Made by a program: the position numbers and the translations under genes. A stretch of 64,000 bases of DNA from Bacteroidota bacterium (GTDB lineage Bacteria; Bacteroidota; Bacteroidia; Bacteroidales; Porphyromonadaceae): the NCBI GenBank assembly GCA_023395395.1, contig JAEWZH010000005.1:23127-87126 (forward strand), written 5' to 3'. Numbering within the stretch: position 1 is the first letter of the stretch; each line of letters opens with the position of its first letter. The notes below the pieces were generated by a model that was given only the letters and a program-made list of their open reading frames with translations, was not told the DNA's origin and did not search any database. This document shows positions 34,771-42,121 of this stretch, in pieces.

Positions 34771-35796
34771 CTACGCCCCTGCGACGGTGATTGTCTGTTC
34801 TTTTTCACCTGCTTGGATCTTATAAGTCCCTGCTTTCCCAAACTTCAAGATAGCCAAGCCCTCTTCGACCCTTTTCTCTACGCCGTCAGTCGGACTGTAA
34901 TAAATCTTATGAGGATCGAGGATGCCAATCTCATTGAGGTATTCGACTGCGATACTCGCATTGACCACAAAATCGCTGCCCAGCACCCGCAATGCTCCCG
35001 TAGGATCGATCACCGAAACGGAGTTGTTGAGCGTCTCCAAGATCTTGGCCAAGCCTCCCGGCATATCTGCCGGTCCGGCTTGTATCTTAAAGTCGACCGT
35101 CGTCTCTATGCTGTACCTAGATTCTTGTGTCGCTTTAGAGTCTTTCTTATTGGAGTATTCAGCTTGAGATTCAGAATCCTTAGCCTCCTTGGACTTCTTA
35201 TAATCCTGGTAGGCATCCCAAAGCTTACCACCATACTCAGCGACTTTCTTCCACACCGAAGTCTCCTCCTCTTTTTTCTCTTTGGGCTTCTCGTCGTCTC
35301 CGCTCTCGCCTTTGGAACCGCCCTTCCCTTCTTGGGAAGCATTATTCTTTGCGCCGTCTTCTTTGTTTTCTTCTTTCTTTGGCTGCTTCGTGGGCTCCGA
35401 GGCAGGAAGACCTACCCTTGGCTGAGAAGAGGCCTTGAGCGATGCTTTGAAGGAGATGTCAATCGAATTTATCTGAAAAAACGTAATGGGGACCAAGGTT
35501 ATCAGTGGCACCATAATCTTTTGGCGCTTACCATCCTTGACAAATTCAAAGCCTATGGAGACGGCTACCTTATTGTCTTTCCCATCGGAAAGGATACCCA
35601 GCTCCTGGAGGGCAGTGATTGTCGTTTGGTGGCTTTCGTTTTGGGCGGCTACACATGCCCTCAGCGGAGCACTGATGAGGTGCGTAAAAGGGATGTCGCT
35701 CAAGCCACTCATCACAGCCCTATTCATCGCGACAAAATGGTCGTTATCCGAGGCGCTATCCTTATCCTTCTTGCTTTCAGTATCTTTGTCTGCCAT
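34771..35796 (-). CDS. DUF2589 protein with charged low-complexity middle and Ig-like tail
   Basis: 341 aa, no signal peptide. DUF2589 blocks are DIPFTHLISAPLRACVAAQN (about 36-55), IMVPLITLVPITFFQINSID and GPADMPGGLAKILETLNNSV. Between the second and third lies about 100 residues of Lys/Glu/Ser-rich sequence (EPTKQPKKEENKEDG and similar), likely disordered. The last 70 residues look like a small beta-sandwich ending GTYKIQAGEKEQTITVAGA, a form shared with the next upstream gene, whose end reads GNYYVKGGECEAFIVV. Confidence 0.78.
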   Translation of the reverse strand: MADKDTESKKDKDSASDNDHFVAMNRAVMSGLSDIPFTHLISAPLRACVAAQNESHQTTITALQELGILSDGKDNKVAVSIGFEFVKDGKRQKIMVPLITLVPITFFQINSIDISFKASLKASSQPRVGLPASEPTKQPKKEENKEDGAKNNASQEGKGGSKGESGDDEKPKEKKEEETSVWKKVAEYGGKLWDAYQDYKKSKEAKDSESQAEYSNKKDSKATQESRYSIETTVDFKIQAGPADMPGGLAKILETLNNSVSVIDPTGALRVLGSDFVVNASIAVEYLNEIGILDPHKIYYSPTDGVEKRVEEGLAILKFGKAGTYKIQAGEKEQTITVAGA

Positions 35797-35824
35797 AGCT
35801 AAAGTTTCATTAGAGATTTAAGAT

Positions 35825-36676
35825 TTACGGAGTGACGACGATAAATGCCTCGCATTCACCGCCCTTTACGTAGTAGTTCCCTTCATCCTCAAAAGTAGCA
35901 ATCACGCTCTCACCATTTCCGGACAGTGTCAGTGGACCGTCCTTTTCAATGCCCTTCCAATTGTCTGTTTTATCTGCTTCACGCCACATCACTTCTTGGG
36001 GCGAAAAGACTCCAAATTTGTCTCTGAATGTGATGACTACAGGACGATTGACCGAAGTCATATTTTCAGTGACCGAGAGCTCTCCTTTGGCATTGACCGT
36101 ATCTACTGCGCCATTGAGTATCTCAAGGACCTTTGCCATGCCGGCCGGCATGCTATCCTGCCCGGCTTTGACATGGACATCCATGGTGTACTCTACGCTG
36201 TACTTTGAATCTTGTGTCGCTTTTGAGTCTTTTTTGCTCGAAAAGTTGGCGTGCATCTCTGCCGATGCTTTCACAAATAACCCTCTATACGAAGCACTCG
36301 CCTTGACCCCGACATCCGTCGCAGTAGACTTGGAGTACTCCTTAGAGTTGGAGGCAGATGCAGAGATCTGTGCCTTGAAGTTGATCTCTATATCGTTGAT
36401 GGCGATATAAGGGATTGGGACAATCGTCAAGAGTGGGACAATGAGCATCATCTTGCGTCCCCCTTGCACGTACTCAAATAGGACATTGATAGCCTTCGTA
36501 TTCCCTTCGCTATCCGTCTGCAATCCTACCTGCTGTATAAACTCCCATGTGGTCTGTGCAGCTTGAGCTTGGGCATCGATACAGGCCTTGAGTGGCCCTC
36601 CGATAATCGAACCAAAAGGAATCGCCTGAAGCGCCGAAGTCGCCACCAAGGAGGGGGTAGTGTCTATATTTGCCAT
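35825..36676 (-). CDS. DUF2589 protein
   Basis: 283 aa, no signal peptide. DUF2589 blocks are AIPFGSIIGGPLKACIDAQA (about 16-35), LIVPLLTIVPIPYIAINDIE and GQDSMPAGMAKVLEILNGAV. A Ser/Ala/Lys-rich stretch between the second and third ends in the segment KKDSKATQDSKYSVEYTMDV, shared almost unchanged with two neighbours. The C-terminal about 75 residues form a small beta domain (PVVITFRDKFGVF, EGNYYVKGGECEAF). It is the most typical member of the set. It lies 28 nt before the next DUF2589 gene and 106 nt after the first one. Confidence 0.8.
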   Translation of the reverse strand: MANIDTTPSLVATSALQAIPFGSIIGGPLKACIDAQAQAAQTTWEFIQQVGLQTDSEGNTKAINVLFEYVQGGRKMMLIVPLLTIVPIPYIAINDIEINFKAQISASASNSKEYSKSTATDVGVKASASYRGLFVKASAEMHANFSSKKDSKATQDSKYSVEYTMDVHVKAGQDSMPAGMAKVLEILNGAVDTVNAKGELSVTENMTSVNRPVVITFRDKFGVFSPQEVMWREADKTDNWKGIEKDGPLTLSGNGESVIATFEDEGNYYVKGGECEAFIVVTP

Positions 36677-36782
36677 AATGGATACATATCAAGATAAATT
36701 TATTATACCTCCGAGAGTACCAGATGCCCATAGGCTTGTCGCCTGTAGGAGTCTGACACGAGTAATCCCTGAAAGCACTACT

Positions 36783-37841
36783 TTATTTGCCGTCTGGCTT
36801 GACTTTTATTACTTTTATCTCCTCTGTCAGTGTCCCATCTTCATTCTCGAGCATGTAGGTACCATCGCCTAGGTCTAGCTTTACCCTCTCTTTATTTCGA
36901 GAGACGGTCTCTCCGTCCAATAGATTTGTCTTATTACTATCATTAGACTTAAAGAGCCTAAATGCCTTGGCATCGGTAGTTATGAGACCTTCAGGAGTCT
37001 TGTAAGCGACTTCAAAGGACGCTGTTTTCTGATCCCCTTCTATCACGAGGACACCGGCATTGATGAGGAATTCACCATCAGGATCACAGACATCCATTGC
37101 ATTACCGATGAGCTCCAATACCTTAGCCATACCAGCCGGCATGCTATCTTGGGAGGCATGCACAGCCACATCCATTGTATACTCTACGCTATACTTGGAG
37201 TCACGGGTGCCGACAGAGTCTCGTTTGCTGGAGATAGACGCCTCCATAGAGTTGCGTGAGTAGTCGCTGGAGTAGCTGGAGGATTCACTTTTGTTCCTCT
37301 TTGTCCCAAAGAAGTTCCTGCTCTCATTTTTGTTTCTGCTATATGCCGAATTATAGCTCGACTCATACTCTTTACTCGTGGAATCTGAGGTATCAGACGT
37401 ATTGACCTCCTCTGAGGTGCTGGCTTGAGCCTTGATATTGGCCTTGAAGCTAATGTCTATCGTATTGATAGCAATGTAAGGGATAGGGACGATACTAAGC
37501 ATGGGCACATTGAGCCGCACGAGTTTACCTCCCTGGATAAATTGGAAACAGACATAGACGGCTTTTTTCTCAAAGACAGGAAACATGATGGCATTCCCGT
37601 TTTCGTCTTTGATCTCGTTGCCATAGCGATCGAGTCGGGGTGCCATCAAGACTTTACCATCAGCATCTCTCACGGGCACATCTTCCAAACCCACTTCTCG
37701 GATAAAATCAACGGTAGTCTGCGCCGCCAGCCTCTGAGCTTTCACGCACGCCTGCAGCGGGCCACCAATGATGTTTTCAAAAGGGATTGCCCTCAAAGCA
37801 CTGGTTGCTAACAAGGAGGGTCTTGAGCTAATAATAGACAT
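36783..37841 (-). CDS. DUF2589 protein with Ser/Asn/Tyr-rich insert, first gene of the operon
   Basis: 352 aa, no signal peptide. DUF2589 blocks are AIPFENIIGGPLQACVKAQR (about 17-36), LNVPMLSIVPIPYIAINTID and SQDSMPAGMAKVLELIGNAM. A loop of about 25 residues (DADGKVLMAPRLDRYGNEIK) is inserted after the first helix. A low-complexity stretch of about 75 residues, rich in Ser, Asn, Tyr and Arg (YESSYNSAYSRNKNESRNFF), separates the second and third blocks. The C-terminal domain ends in short strands (LGDGTYMLENEDGTLTEEIK). A consensus promoter lies about 215 nt upstream. Function unknown. Confidence 0.8.
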   Translation of the reverse strand: MSIISSRPSLLATSALRAIPFENIIGGPLQACVKAQRLAAQTTVDFIREVGLEDVPVRDADGKVLMAPRLDRYGNEIKDENGNAIMFPVFEKKAVYVCFQFIQGGKLVRLNVPMLSIVPIPYIAINTIDISFKANIKAQASTSEEVNTSDTSDSTSKEYESSYNSAYSRNKNESRNFFGTKRNKSESSSYSSDYSRNSMEASISSKRDSVGTRDSKYSVEYTMDVAVHASQDSMPAGMAKVLELIGNAMDVCDPDGEFLINAGVLVIEGDQKTASFEVAYKTPEGLITTDAKAFRLFKSNDSNKTNLLDGETVSRNKERVKLDLGDGTYMLENEDGTLTEEIKVIKVKPDGK

Positions 37842-38059
37842 AGTTTCGAAATCTTAAAAAATGAATATTCTTGTTGACAACTCAATATCGTTCAGTACGC
37901 AATAGACCGGCAAGTGCACCACAATGTATGAAAGCCTCTACAAAGTACCCGGAACGTATCCGCCAGACCCAGCCAAGCTCCTACACTCCCTTCTTCACAG
38001 ATTGTAGTTCATATTCTCATGAACCTATCCATGACATTGTAAATATACCCCCTACACTG

Positions 38060-38091
38060 CAAATGTAAAAATAAAGTCTGAATATAACAAA
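38060..38091 (-). promoter_or_regulatory. Predicted promoter of the DUF2589 operon
   Basis: On the minus strand TTTG (38088-38091), a 20-nt spacer and TACATTTG (38060-38067) match the Bacteroidetes consensus. The leader is about 210 nt long, which leaves room for regulation; I saw no strong terminator in it. Confidence 0.78.
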
Positions 38092-38180
38092 CAATTTGTC
38101 AATAAAATTCTAATTAAGCACAAAAAGCGTGTAACCATCGTACTTCTCACTAAGGCTAATATAAACTTCTTACCCCACAC

Positions 38181-38278
38181 CTCTATAGAGACGCTTGGGC
38201 TCCTCTATAGAGGCGTTTGGTTCCCTATATAGAGACGTTCGGACTCCTCTATAGAGCGGATCCCTTTGCTCTATAGAG
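38181..38278. repeat. Five-unit CTCTATAGAG array at 22-nt period between divergent promoters
   Basis: Cores begin at 38181, 38203, 38225 (variant CTATATAGAG), 38247 and 38269, exactly 22 nt apart. Spacers vary (ACGCTTGGGCTC, CGGATCCCTTTG and others). The array lies midway between two outward-facing promoters, 90 nt from one and 72 nt from the other. Confidence 0.88.
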
Positions 38279-38349
38279 CCCTTTCAGCACCACAGGCGAG
38301 AGAATAAATTACTGAACAACAATAAAATAACAATATAAGATAATAAGTA

Positions 38350-38381
38350 CTTGCATATAATATTATTTTACACTACCTTTG
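38350..38381 (+). promoter_or_regulatory. Predicted promoter of the DUF4248/DnaC-like module
   Basis: CTTG (38350-38353), a 20-nt AT-rich spacer and TACCTTTG (38374-38381) match the Bacteroidetes consensus with one change in the -33 box. The leader to the start at 38426 is about 38 nt. Confidence 0.7.
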
Positions 38382-38425
38382 CACTGGAAAGATTTTCACA
38401 AAAAGTTATAATTTATTGATATTCA

Positions 38426-38731
38426 ATGACTATGAAACAGACAAAAACTTTTGAAGGCACCTCTCTAAAGGGGTTGGGTGACCCTACTCGAGACAACCTG
38501 CCGGAGATTCCCAAGGCACTCCAACGGAATCAAGGTGTCCTCTACACGGCGACCCTCTACTTCCCCGATATTTCGCCCAAGAGTGCCAGCCGTGCTTTTC
38601 GCAAAGAGATTGCCGGATATCCTGCACTAGAGGAAGCTCTGCTGGCCACCAATTGGCACCCTCGCAAGCGTTTCCTCACCCCTCTGCAGCAGCAGATCAT
38701 CGTCCACTACCTAGGTGCACCACTGCTATGA
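38426..38731 (+). CDS. DUF4248 family protein
   Basis: 101 aa. The pattern LYFPDISPKSASRAFRKEI, then a Leu-rich helix, then FLTPLQQQIIVHYLGAPLL is that of DUF4248, a small Bacteroidales family that often precedes phage- or plasmid-type replication genes. It is probably a DNA-binding or replication accessory protein; this is inference from context. Its stop overlaps the next start (ATGA). A second in-frame ATG at 38432 is possible. Confidence 0.72.
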   Translation: MTMKQTKTFEGTSLKGLGDPTRDNLPEIPKALQRNQGVLYTATLYFPDISPKSASRAFRKEIAGYPALEEALLATNWHPRKRFLTPLQQQIIVHYLGAPLL

Positions 38732-39528
38732 GAGGAGGATGGATCAAACTGCATCGTGACATGATGCGGTGGCAGGGATACGAAGACGCTCTGATGGTGC
38801 ACCTCTACATCCATTTGCTGCTCTCCGCCAACTACGAGGAGCGACAATGGCGGGGCATCACCGTCGGACGTGGGCAACTGGTGACGAGCATACAGAGGCT
38901 CGCAGATGCGATACACACCACTCCCAAGATTGTCCACAACAGACTCTGCAGGTTAGAGCAAGAGGGATTGATTGGGAAAAGGACGGGCAACCAATACACC
39001 CTCATAACTATCAATAAATACGATGATTACCTCCTAGGTGAGACGACGGAGGGAAAAGCGAGGGAAAAGCAAAGGGAAAACGAAGGGAAACAACTAAAGA
39101 ATATAATAAGAAATAATAAAGAACTTATTAAGAAGAATTCCCCCCTAACCCCCCAAGGGGGAAAGGACTGCTCTTTGGATAAAAATGAAATTGAGCCTCC
39201 GGACTCTATCCACGAAGTCTCCCAAGCCCCTTTCCCCCCGGTTGCGCACTCCCCCCTTTCCCCTGCTTTTGAGAAGTGGCTGGCTTACAAAAAGGCGAAG
39301 AGACAGAGCTACAGATCGGAGTCAGCCCTCAAAGCGTGCTACAAGAGACTGGAAAGGTACTCTGGCGGTGATCCGAAGGTGGCGATGGAGATTATCGAGC
39401 AGAGTATAGCTATGAACTATTCCGGATTTTTTGAACCCAAACAACACAAGACGAAGCATGAAAATAGACCTGAAAGCATTACAAATGCAGCAGAATCTGA
39501 AAAGGGTACAAGGTACTCAACTATTTAG
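38728..39528 (+). CDS. Replication-initiator-like protein of phage/plasmid type
   Basis: 266 aa from ATG at 38728, chosen because it overlaps the DUF4248 stop by 4 nt and begins at MRGGWIKLHRDMMRWQGYED, the usual opening of these proteins. Residues about 1-100 look like a winged-helix domain (AIHTTPKIVHNRLCRLEQEG). A Lys/Glu-rich linker follows with the peptide NSPLTPQGGK, encoded by a G/C-rich palindrome. The C-terminal part (FEKWLAYKKAKRQSYRSES, AMEIIEQSIAMNYSGFFEPK) resembles the helicase-loading end of phage O-like or DnaD-like proteins. It probably works with the DnaC-like ATPase encoded next, whose start lies inside this gene. Confidence 0.7.
   Translation: MRGGWIKLHRDMMRWQGYEDALMVHLYIHLLLSANYEERQWRGITVGRGQLVTSIQRLADAIHTTPKIVHNRLCRLEQEGLIGKRTGNQYTLITINKYDDYLLGETTEGKAREKQRENEGKQLKNIIRNNKELIKKNSPLTPQGGKDCSLDKNEIEPPDSIHEVSQAPFPPVAHSPLSPAFEKWLAYKKAKRQSYRSESALKACYKRLERYSGGDPKVAMEIIEQSIAMNYSGFFEPKQHKTKHENRPESITNAAESEKGTRYSTI
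39138..39163. repeat. G/C-rich palindrome inside the replication-initiator-like gene
   Basis: TTCCCCC and GGGGGAA flank a C-rich centre (CTAACCCCCCAA region) and encode SPLTPQGG in frame. Similar CCCCTAACCCC...GGGG palindromes are scattered in many Bacteroidota and cyanobacterial genomes and are read as SPLTP peptides when they fall in genes. Confidence 0.55.
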
Positions 39529-40123
39529 ACCCGACTGCCTGCTCCCTCTCGCTCCGGAAGTGGATCGGTTGGAACAAGCACTCCAGATTGCCTACGCCTC
39601 GGAGGTGATGGCTCGAGGCAGGACGCTGGTACCTGACCAAGCGACTCGTACCAACCTCCGCAAGATAGCGGAGTGGATGGTCAATCCCAAGGCGAAGCCG
39701 TGGCTGCTCATCTACGGAGGTGTCGGGAATGGCAAGACGACACTCCTAAGGGCTGTCCAAGCCTTTGTCAATAGCCAAAACTTCTACATCGGCAATATTC
39801 GGGTCAAGATGATTGTCCAGACTTCGAGCCGTCTTGCCACCCTTGCGACAGAGAGCCCGCAGTACTTTTTCGACCGCACCGACCAAGAGTGCATAGGCAT
39901 CGACGATCTGGGCATCGAGCCGGTGGAGGTCAATAGCTTCGGCACCCGCACCACCCCGATAGCAGAGATGCTCCTGCATCGCTATGAGCGGATGAGGTTT
40001 ACCATCATCACCAGCAACCTCTCGGAGGAGCAACTCACCGATCGCTACGGTGAGCGCATCACCGACCGCCTCCGTGAGGTGTGTGACAGACTATGGGTGG
40101 GGAGTGCCTCATATCGAGGATAG
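39458..40123 (+). CDS. DnaC-like AAA+ ATPase (helicase loader type)
   Basis: 221 aa from ATG at 39458 (MKIDLKALQMQQNLKRVQG); an earlier in-frame ATG at 39431 would add nine residues. It has Walker A YGGVGNGKTTLL, Walker B ECIGIDDLGIEP, a sensor block IITSNLSEEQLTDRYG and an Arg-finger-like GERITDRLREVCD. The family loads replicative helicases or works with transposition and phage replication proteins. It overlaps the upstream gene by 71 nt. No helicase or integrase gene is beside it, so the three-gene unit may be a relic of a mobile element or a domesticated module. Confidence 0.82.
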   Translation: MKIDLKALQMQQNLKRVQGTQLFRPDCLLPLAPEVDRLEQALQIAYASEVMARGRTLVPDQATRTNLRKIAEWMVNPKAKPWLLIYGGVGNGKTTLLRAVQAFVNSQNFYIGNIRVKMIVQTSSRLATLATESPQYFFDRTDQECIGIDDLGIEPVEVNSFGTRTTPIAEMLLHRYERMRFTIITSNLSEEQLTDRYGERITDRLREVCDRLWVGSASYRG

Positions 40124-40154
40124 AGCAGAGGTACACAGTCTTCCATAAAAATGG

Positions 40155-40162
40155 TACCTTTG
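40155..40162 (+). promoter_or_regulatory. Predicted -7 box of the aguA operon
   Basis: TACCTTTG matches TAnnTTTG; start of transcription would be about 16 nt before the aguA ATG. No clear TTTG is seen at -33. Confidence 0.5.
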
Positions 40163-40184
40163 TAGACATAGATAGGTAAGACAA

Positions 40185-41243
40185 ATGGAGTTACACAGAA
40201 TAGACAATGGGTTGATACCCGAGTGGTATCCTCAAGATGCGGTAATATTGGCATGGCCTGAGGAGGATATGGATTGGGCGTATATCCTTCCTGAGGTGCG
40301 CACTTGCTATAGGGAGATCATCGCTCATTTACTGCAGTACTGCTCGGTGGTACTTCTCGCAGGTGAGGGCGGGGGGCTGACCTCTGAGCAGTTGGAGGAT
40401 TGGCACCACAATTACCCGCACAAGCTCATATATATCAATCACTTTCCCCTCAATGACACTTGGATGCGTGATGTAATGCCACTCTTTGGGATGAAAGAGG
40501 GAGTACGTACCGCATACGACTTTGGCTTCAATGGCTGGGGACTCAAGTTCGCCGCCAATCTCGACAATCGAGCGGTGGGGCATCTGTTTGAGCGAGGATT
40601 ATTCAGCGGAGAAGTCCAAGGTCGGGGGCATAGAGACTTTATACTCGAGGGCGGAGCCATCGATGTCAATAGCAGAGGTGAGCTACTCTCGACCGCTTGT
40701 GTGCTGAGAGAGCCCAATCGCAACCCCAGTCGCCATCCCGACTACCATGATACCATCATGAGCTACCTAGGGGTGCAGCGACACCACATGCTGGAGGGCG
40801 ACTTGGCACTCGAGGGCGATGATACGGATGGGCATATCGATACGCTGGCACGGTTTGTGGCTGACGATAGGATACTCTACTGCTATTCGGAGGAGGTGCC
40901 ACAGACGGTACAGCTAAGGCGTGCCCTGGAGGAGCTAAGGACGATTGAGGGCAAGCCCTATACCCTCATCCCCCTACCCCTCCCCAAGCAGGCGTACGAT
41001 GAGGAGGGCTATCCTCTCCCTGCCACCTATGCCAACTTTCTTATCACCAACGGCGCAGTACTGGTACCGACCTACCACGACCCGATGGATAAGGTGGCTC
41101 TCGACACCATCGGCAAGGCGATGATGGGATACGAGGTGGTCGGCATCGACTGCCGAGCTCTGGTGCAGCAACATGGTTCGCTCCACTGCATTACGATGCA
41201 AGTGCCGGAAGGATTTATTGACCCAAAACAATTAGAGAGATGA
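40185..41243 (+). CDS. aguA: Agmatine deiminase
   Basis: 352 aa, of the guanidine-modifying (peptidyl-arginine deiminase-like) fold. Marks are NDTWMRDVMPLF, FNGWGLKF, ILEGGAIDVN, EGDDTDGHIDTLARF and the catalytic Cys in GSLHCITMQVP (Cys about 335). It hydrolyses agmatine to N-carbamoylputrescine and ammonia. The product is the substrate of the enzyme encoded next, whose ATG overlaps the aguA stop by 4 nt. No arginine decarboxylase is in the window, so agmatine must come from elsewhere. The family also includes secreted peptidylarginine deiminases, but there is no signal peptide here. Confidence 0.93.
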   Translation: MELHRIDNGLIPEWYPQDAVILAWPEEDMDWAYILPEVRTCYREIIAHLLQYCSVVLLAGEGGGLTSEQLEDWHHNYPHKLIYINHFPLNDTWMRDVMPLFGMKEGVRTAYDFGFNGWGLKFAANLDNRAVGHLFERGLFSGEVQGRGHRDFILEGGAIDVNSRGELLSTACVLREPNRNPSRHPDYHDTIMSYLGVQRHHMLEGDLALEGDDTDGHIDTLARFVADDRILYCYSEEVPQTVQLRRALEELRTIEGKPYTLIPLPLPKQAYDEEGYPLPATYANFLITNGAVLVPTYHDPMDKVALDTIGKAMMGYEVVGIDCRALVQQHGSLHCITMQVPEGFIDPKQLER

Positions 41244-42115
41244 AGGTAGGAATTATTCAGCAACACAATACTGGCGACAGGGTACTCAACCGCAGGCGCC
41301 TCACGGAGAAGATCTATCAGGTCGCCCGAGAGGGGGCTGAGCTCGTGGTACTTCAGGAGCTGCACGAGGGACTTTATTTTTGCCAGACGGAGGAGGTCCA
41401 TACCTTTGATCAAGCGGAGACGATTCCCGGCGACAGCACCGCTCACTACAGCCGAGTCGCCGAGCAGGCAGGCGTGGTACTGGTGCTTTCGCTCTTTGAG
41501 AAGCGAGCGACAGGGCTGTACCACAATACTTCGGTGGTGCTGGATAAGGATGGTTCGATAGCAGGGATATATCGCAAGATGCACATCCCTGACGACCCTG
41601 CCTACTACGAGAAGTTTTACTTCACCCCCGGAGACCTTGGCTTCCACCCTATCGAGACCTCGCTAGGGAAGCTGGGGGTACTCGTCTGCTGGGATCAGTG
41701 GTATCCCGAGGCGGCTCGCCTGATGGCACTCGCCGGGGCTGAACTGCTGATTTACCCTACCGCCATCGGCACGGAGAGCAGTGATCTGCCGGAGGAGCAG
41801 ACGAGACAGCGGGAGGCATGGACGACGGTACAACGTGGTCATGCCGTGGCGAATGGGCTACCCGTGGTGGCGGTCAATCGCGTGGGCTATGAGCAAGACC
41901 CTTCGGGTGTCACCGGGGGGATTACTTTCTGGGGGCAATCCTTTGTGGCAGGGCCTCAGGGCGAGGTACTGGAGATGCTTTCGACCACAGAGGAGGCGAC
42001 CGCCGTGGTAGATATCGACCTGGAGCGAAGCGAACAAGTGAGGCGCTGGTGGCCATTTCTCCGTGATCGCAGGATAGATGAGTACGACGAAATACTCAAA
42101 CGATATAGAGACTGA
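41240..42115 (+). CDS. aguB: N-carbamoylputrescine amidase
   Basis: 291 aa nitrilase-superfamily enzyme with the catalytic triad Glu40 (LQELHEG), Lys113 (YRKMHIPDDP) and Cys150 (VCWDQWYPE). The GLYHNTSVV and IYPTAIG blocks are those of plant- and bacterial-type AguB. It converts N-carbamoylputrescine to putrescine, CO2 and ammonia. With aguA it forms a complete agmatine-to-putrescine step. Its start overlaps aguA by 4 nt; the next gene follows after 6 nt. Confidence 0.95.
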   Translation: MKVGIIQQHNTGDRVLNRRRLTEKIYQVAREGAELVVLQELHEGLYFCQTEEVHTFDQAETIPGDSTAHYSRVAEQAGVVLVLSLFEKRATGLYHNTSVVLDKDGSIAGIYRKMHIPDDPAYYEKFYFTPGDLGFHPIETSLGKLGVLVCWDQWYPEAARLMALAGAELLIYPTAIGTESSDLPEEQTRQREAWTTVQRGHAVANGLPVVAVNRVGYEQDPSGVTGGITFWGQSFVAGPQGEVLEMLSTTEEATAVVDIDLERSEQVRRWWPFLRDRRIDEYDEILKRYRD

Positions 42116-42121
42116 CAAGAC

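Larger units (their letters stand above)
37842..38425. other. 584-nt intergenic region with divergent promoters and a repeat array
   Basis: Between two divergent operons. It contains the minus-strand promoter of the DUF2589 operon (38060-38091), the five-unit 22-nt repeat array (38181-38278) and the plus-strand promoter of the DUF4248 module (38350-38381). No protein gene is supported. Confidence 0.75.

Noticed and set aside
34762..35802. Plus-strand open frame of 346 codons
   Set aside because: It mirrors the DUF2589 gene at 34771-35796; the minus frame has family blocks and operon context, while the plus frame is a hydrophobic antisense artefact.
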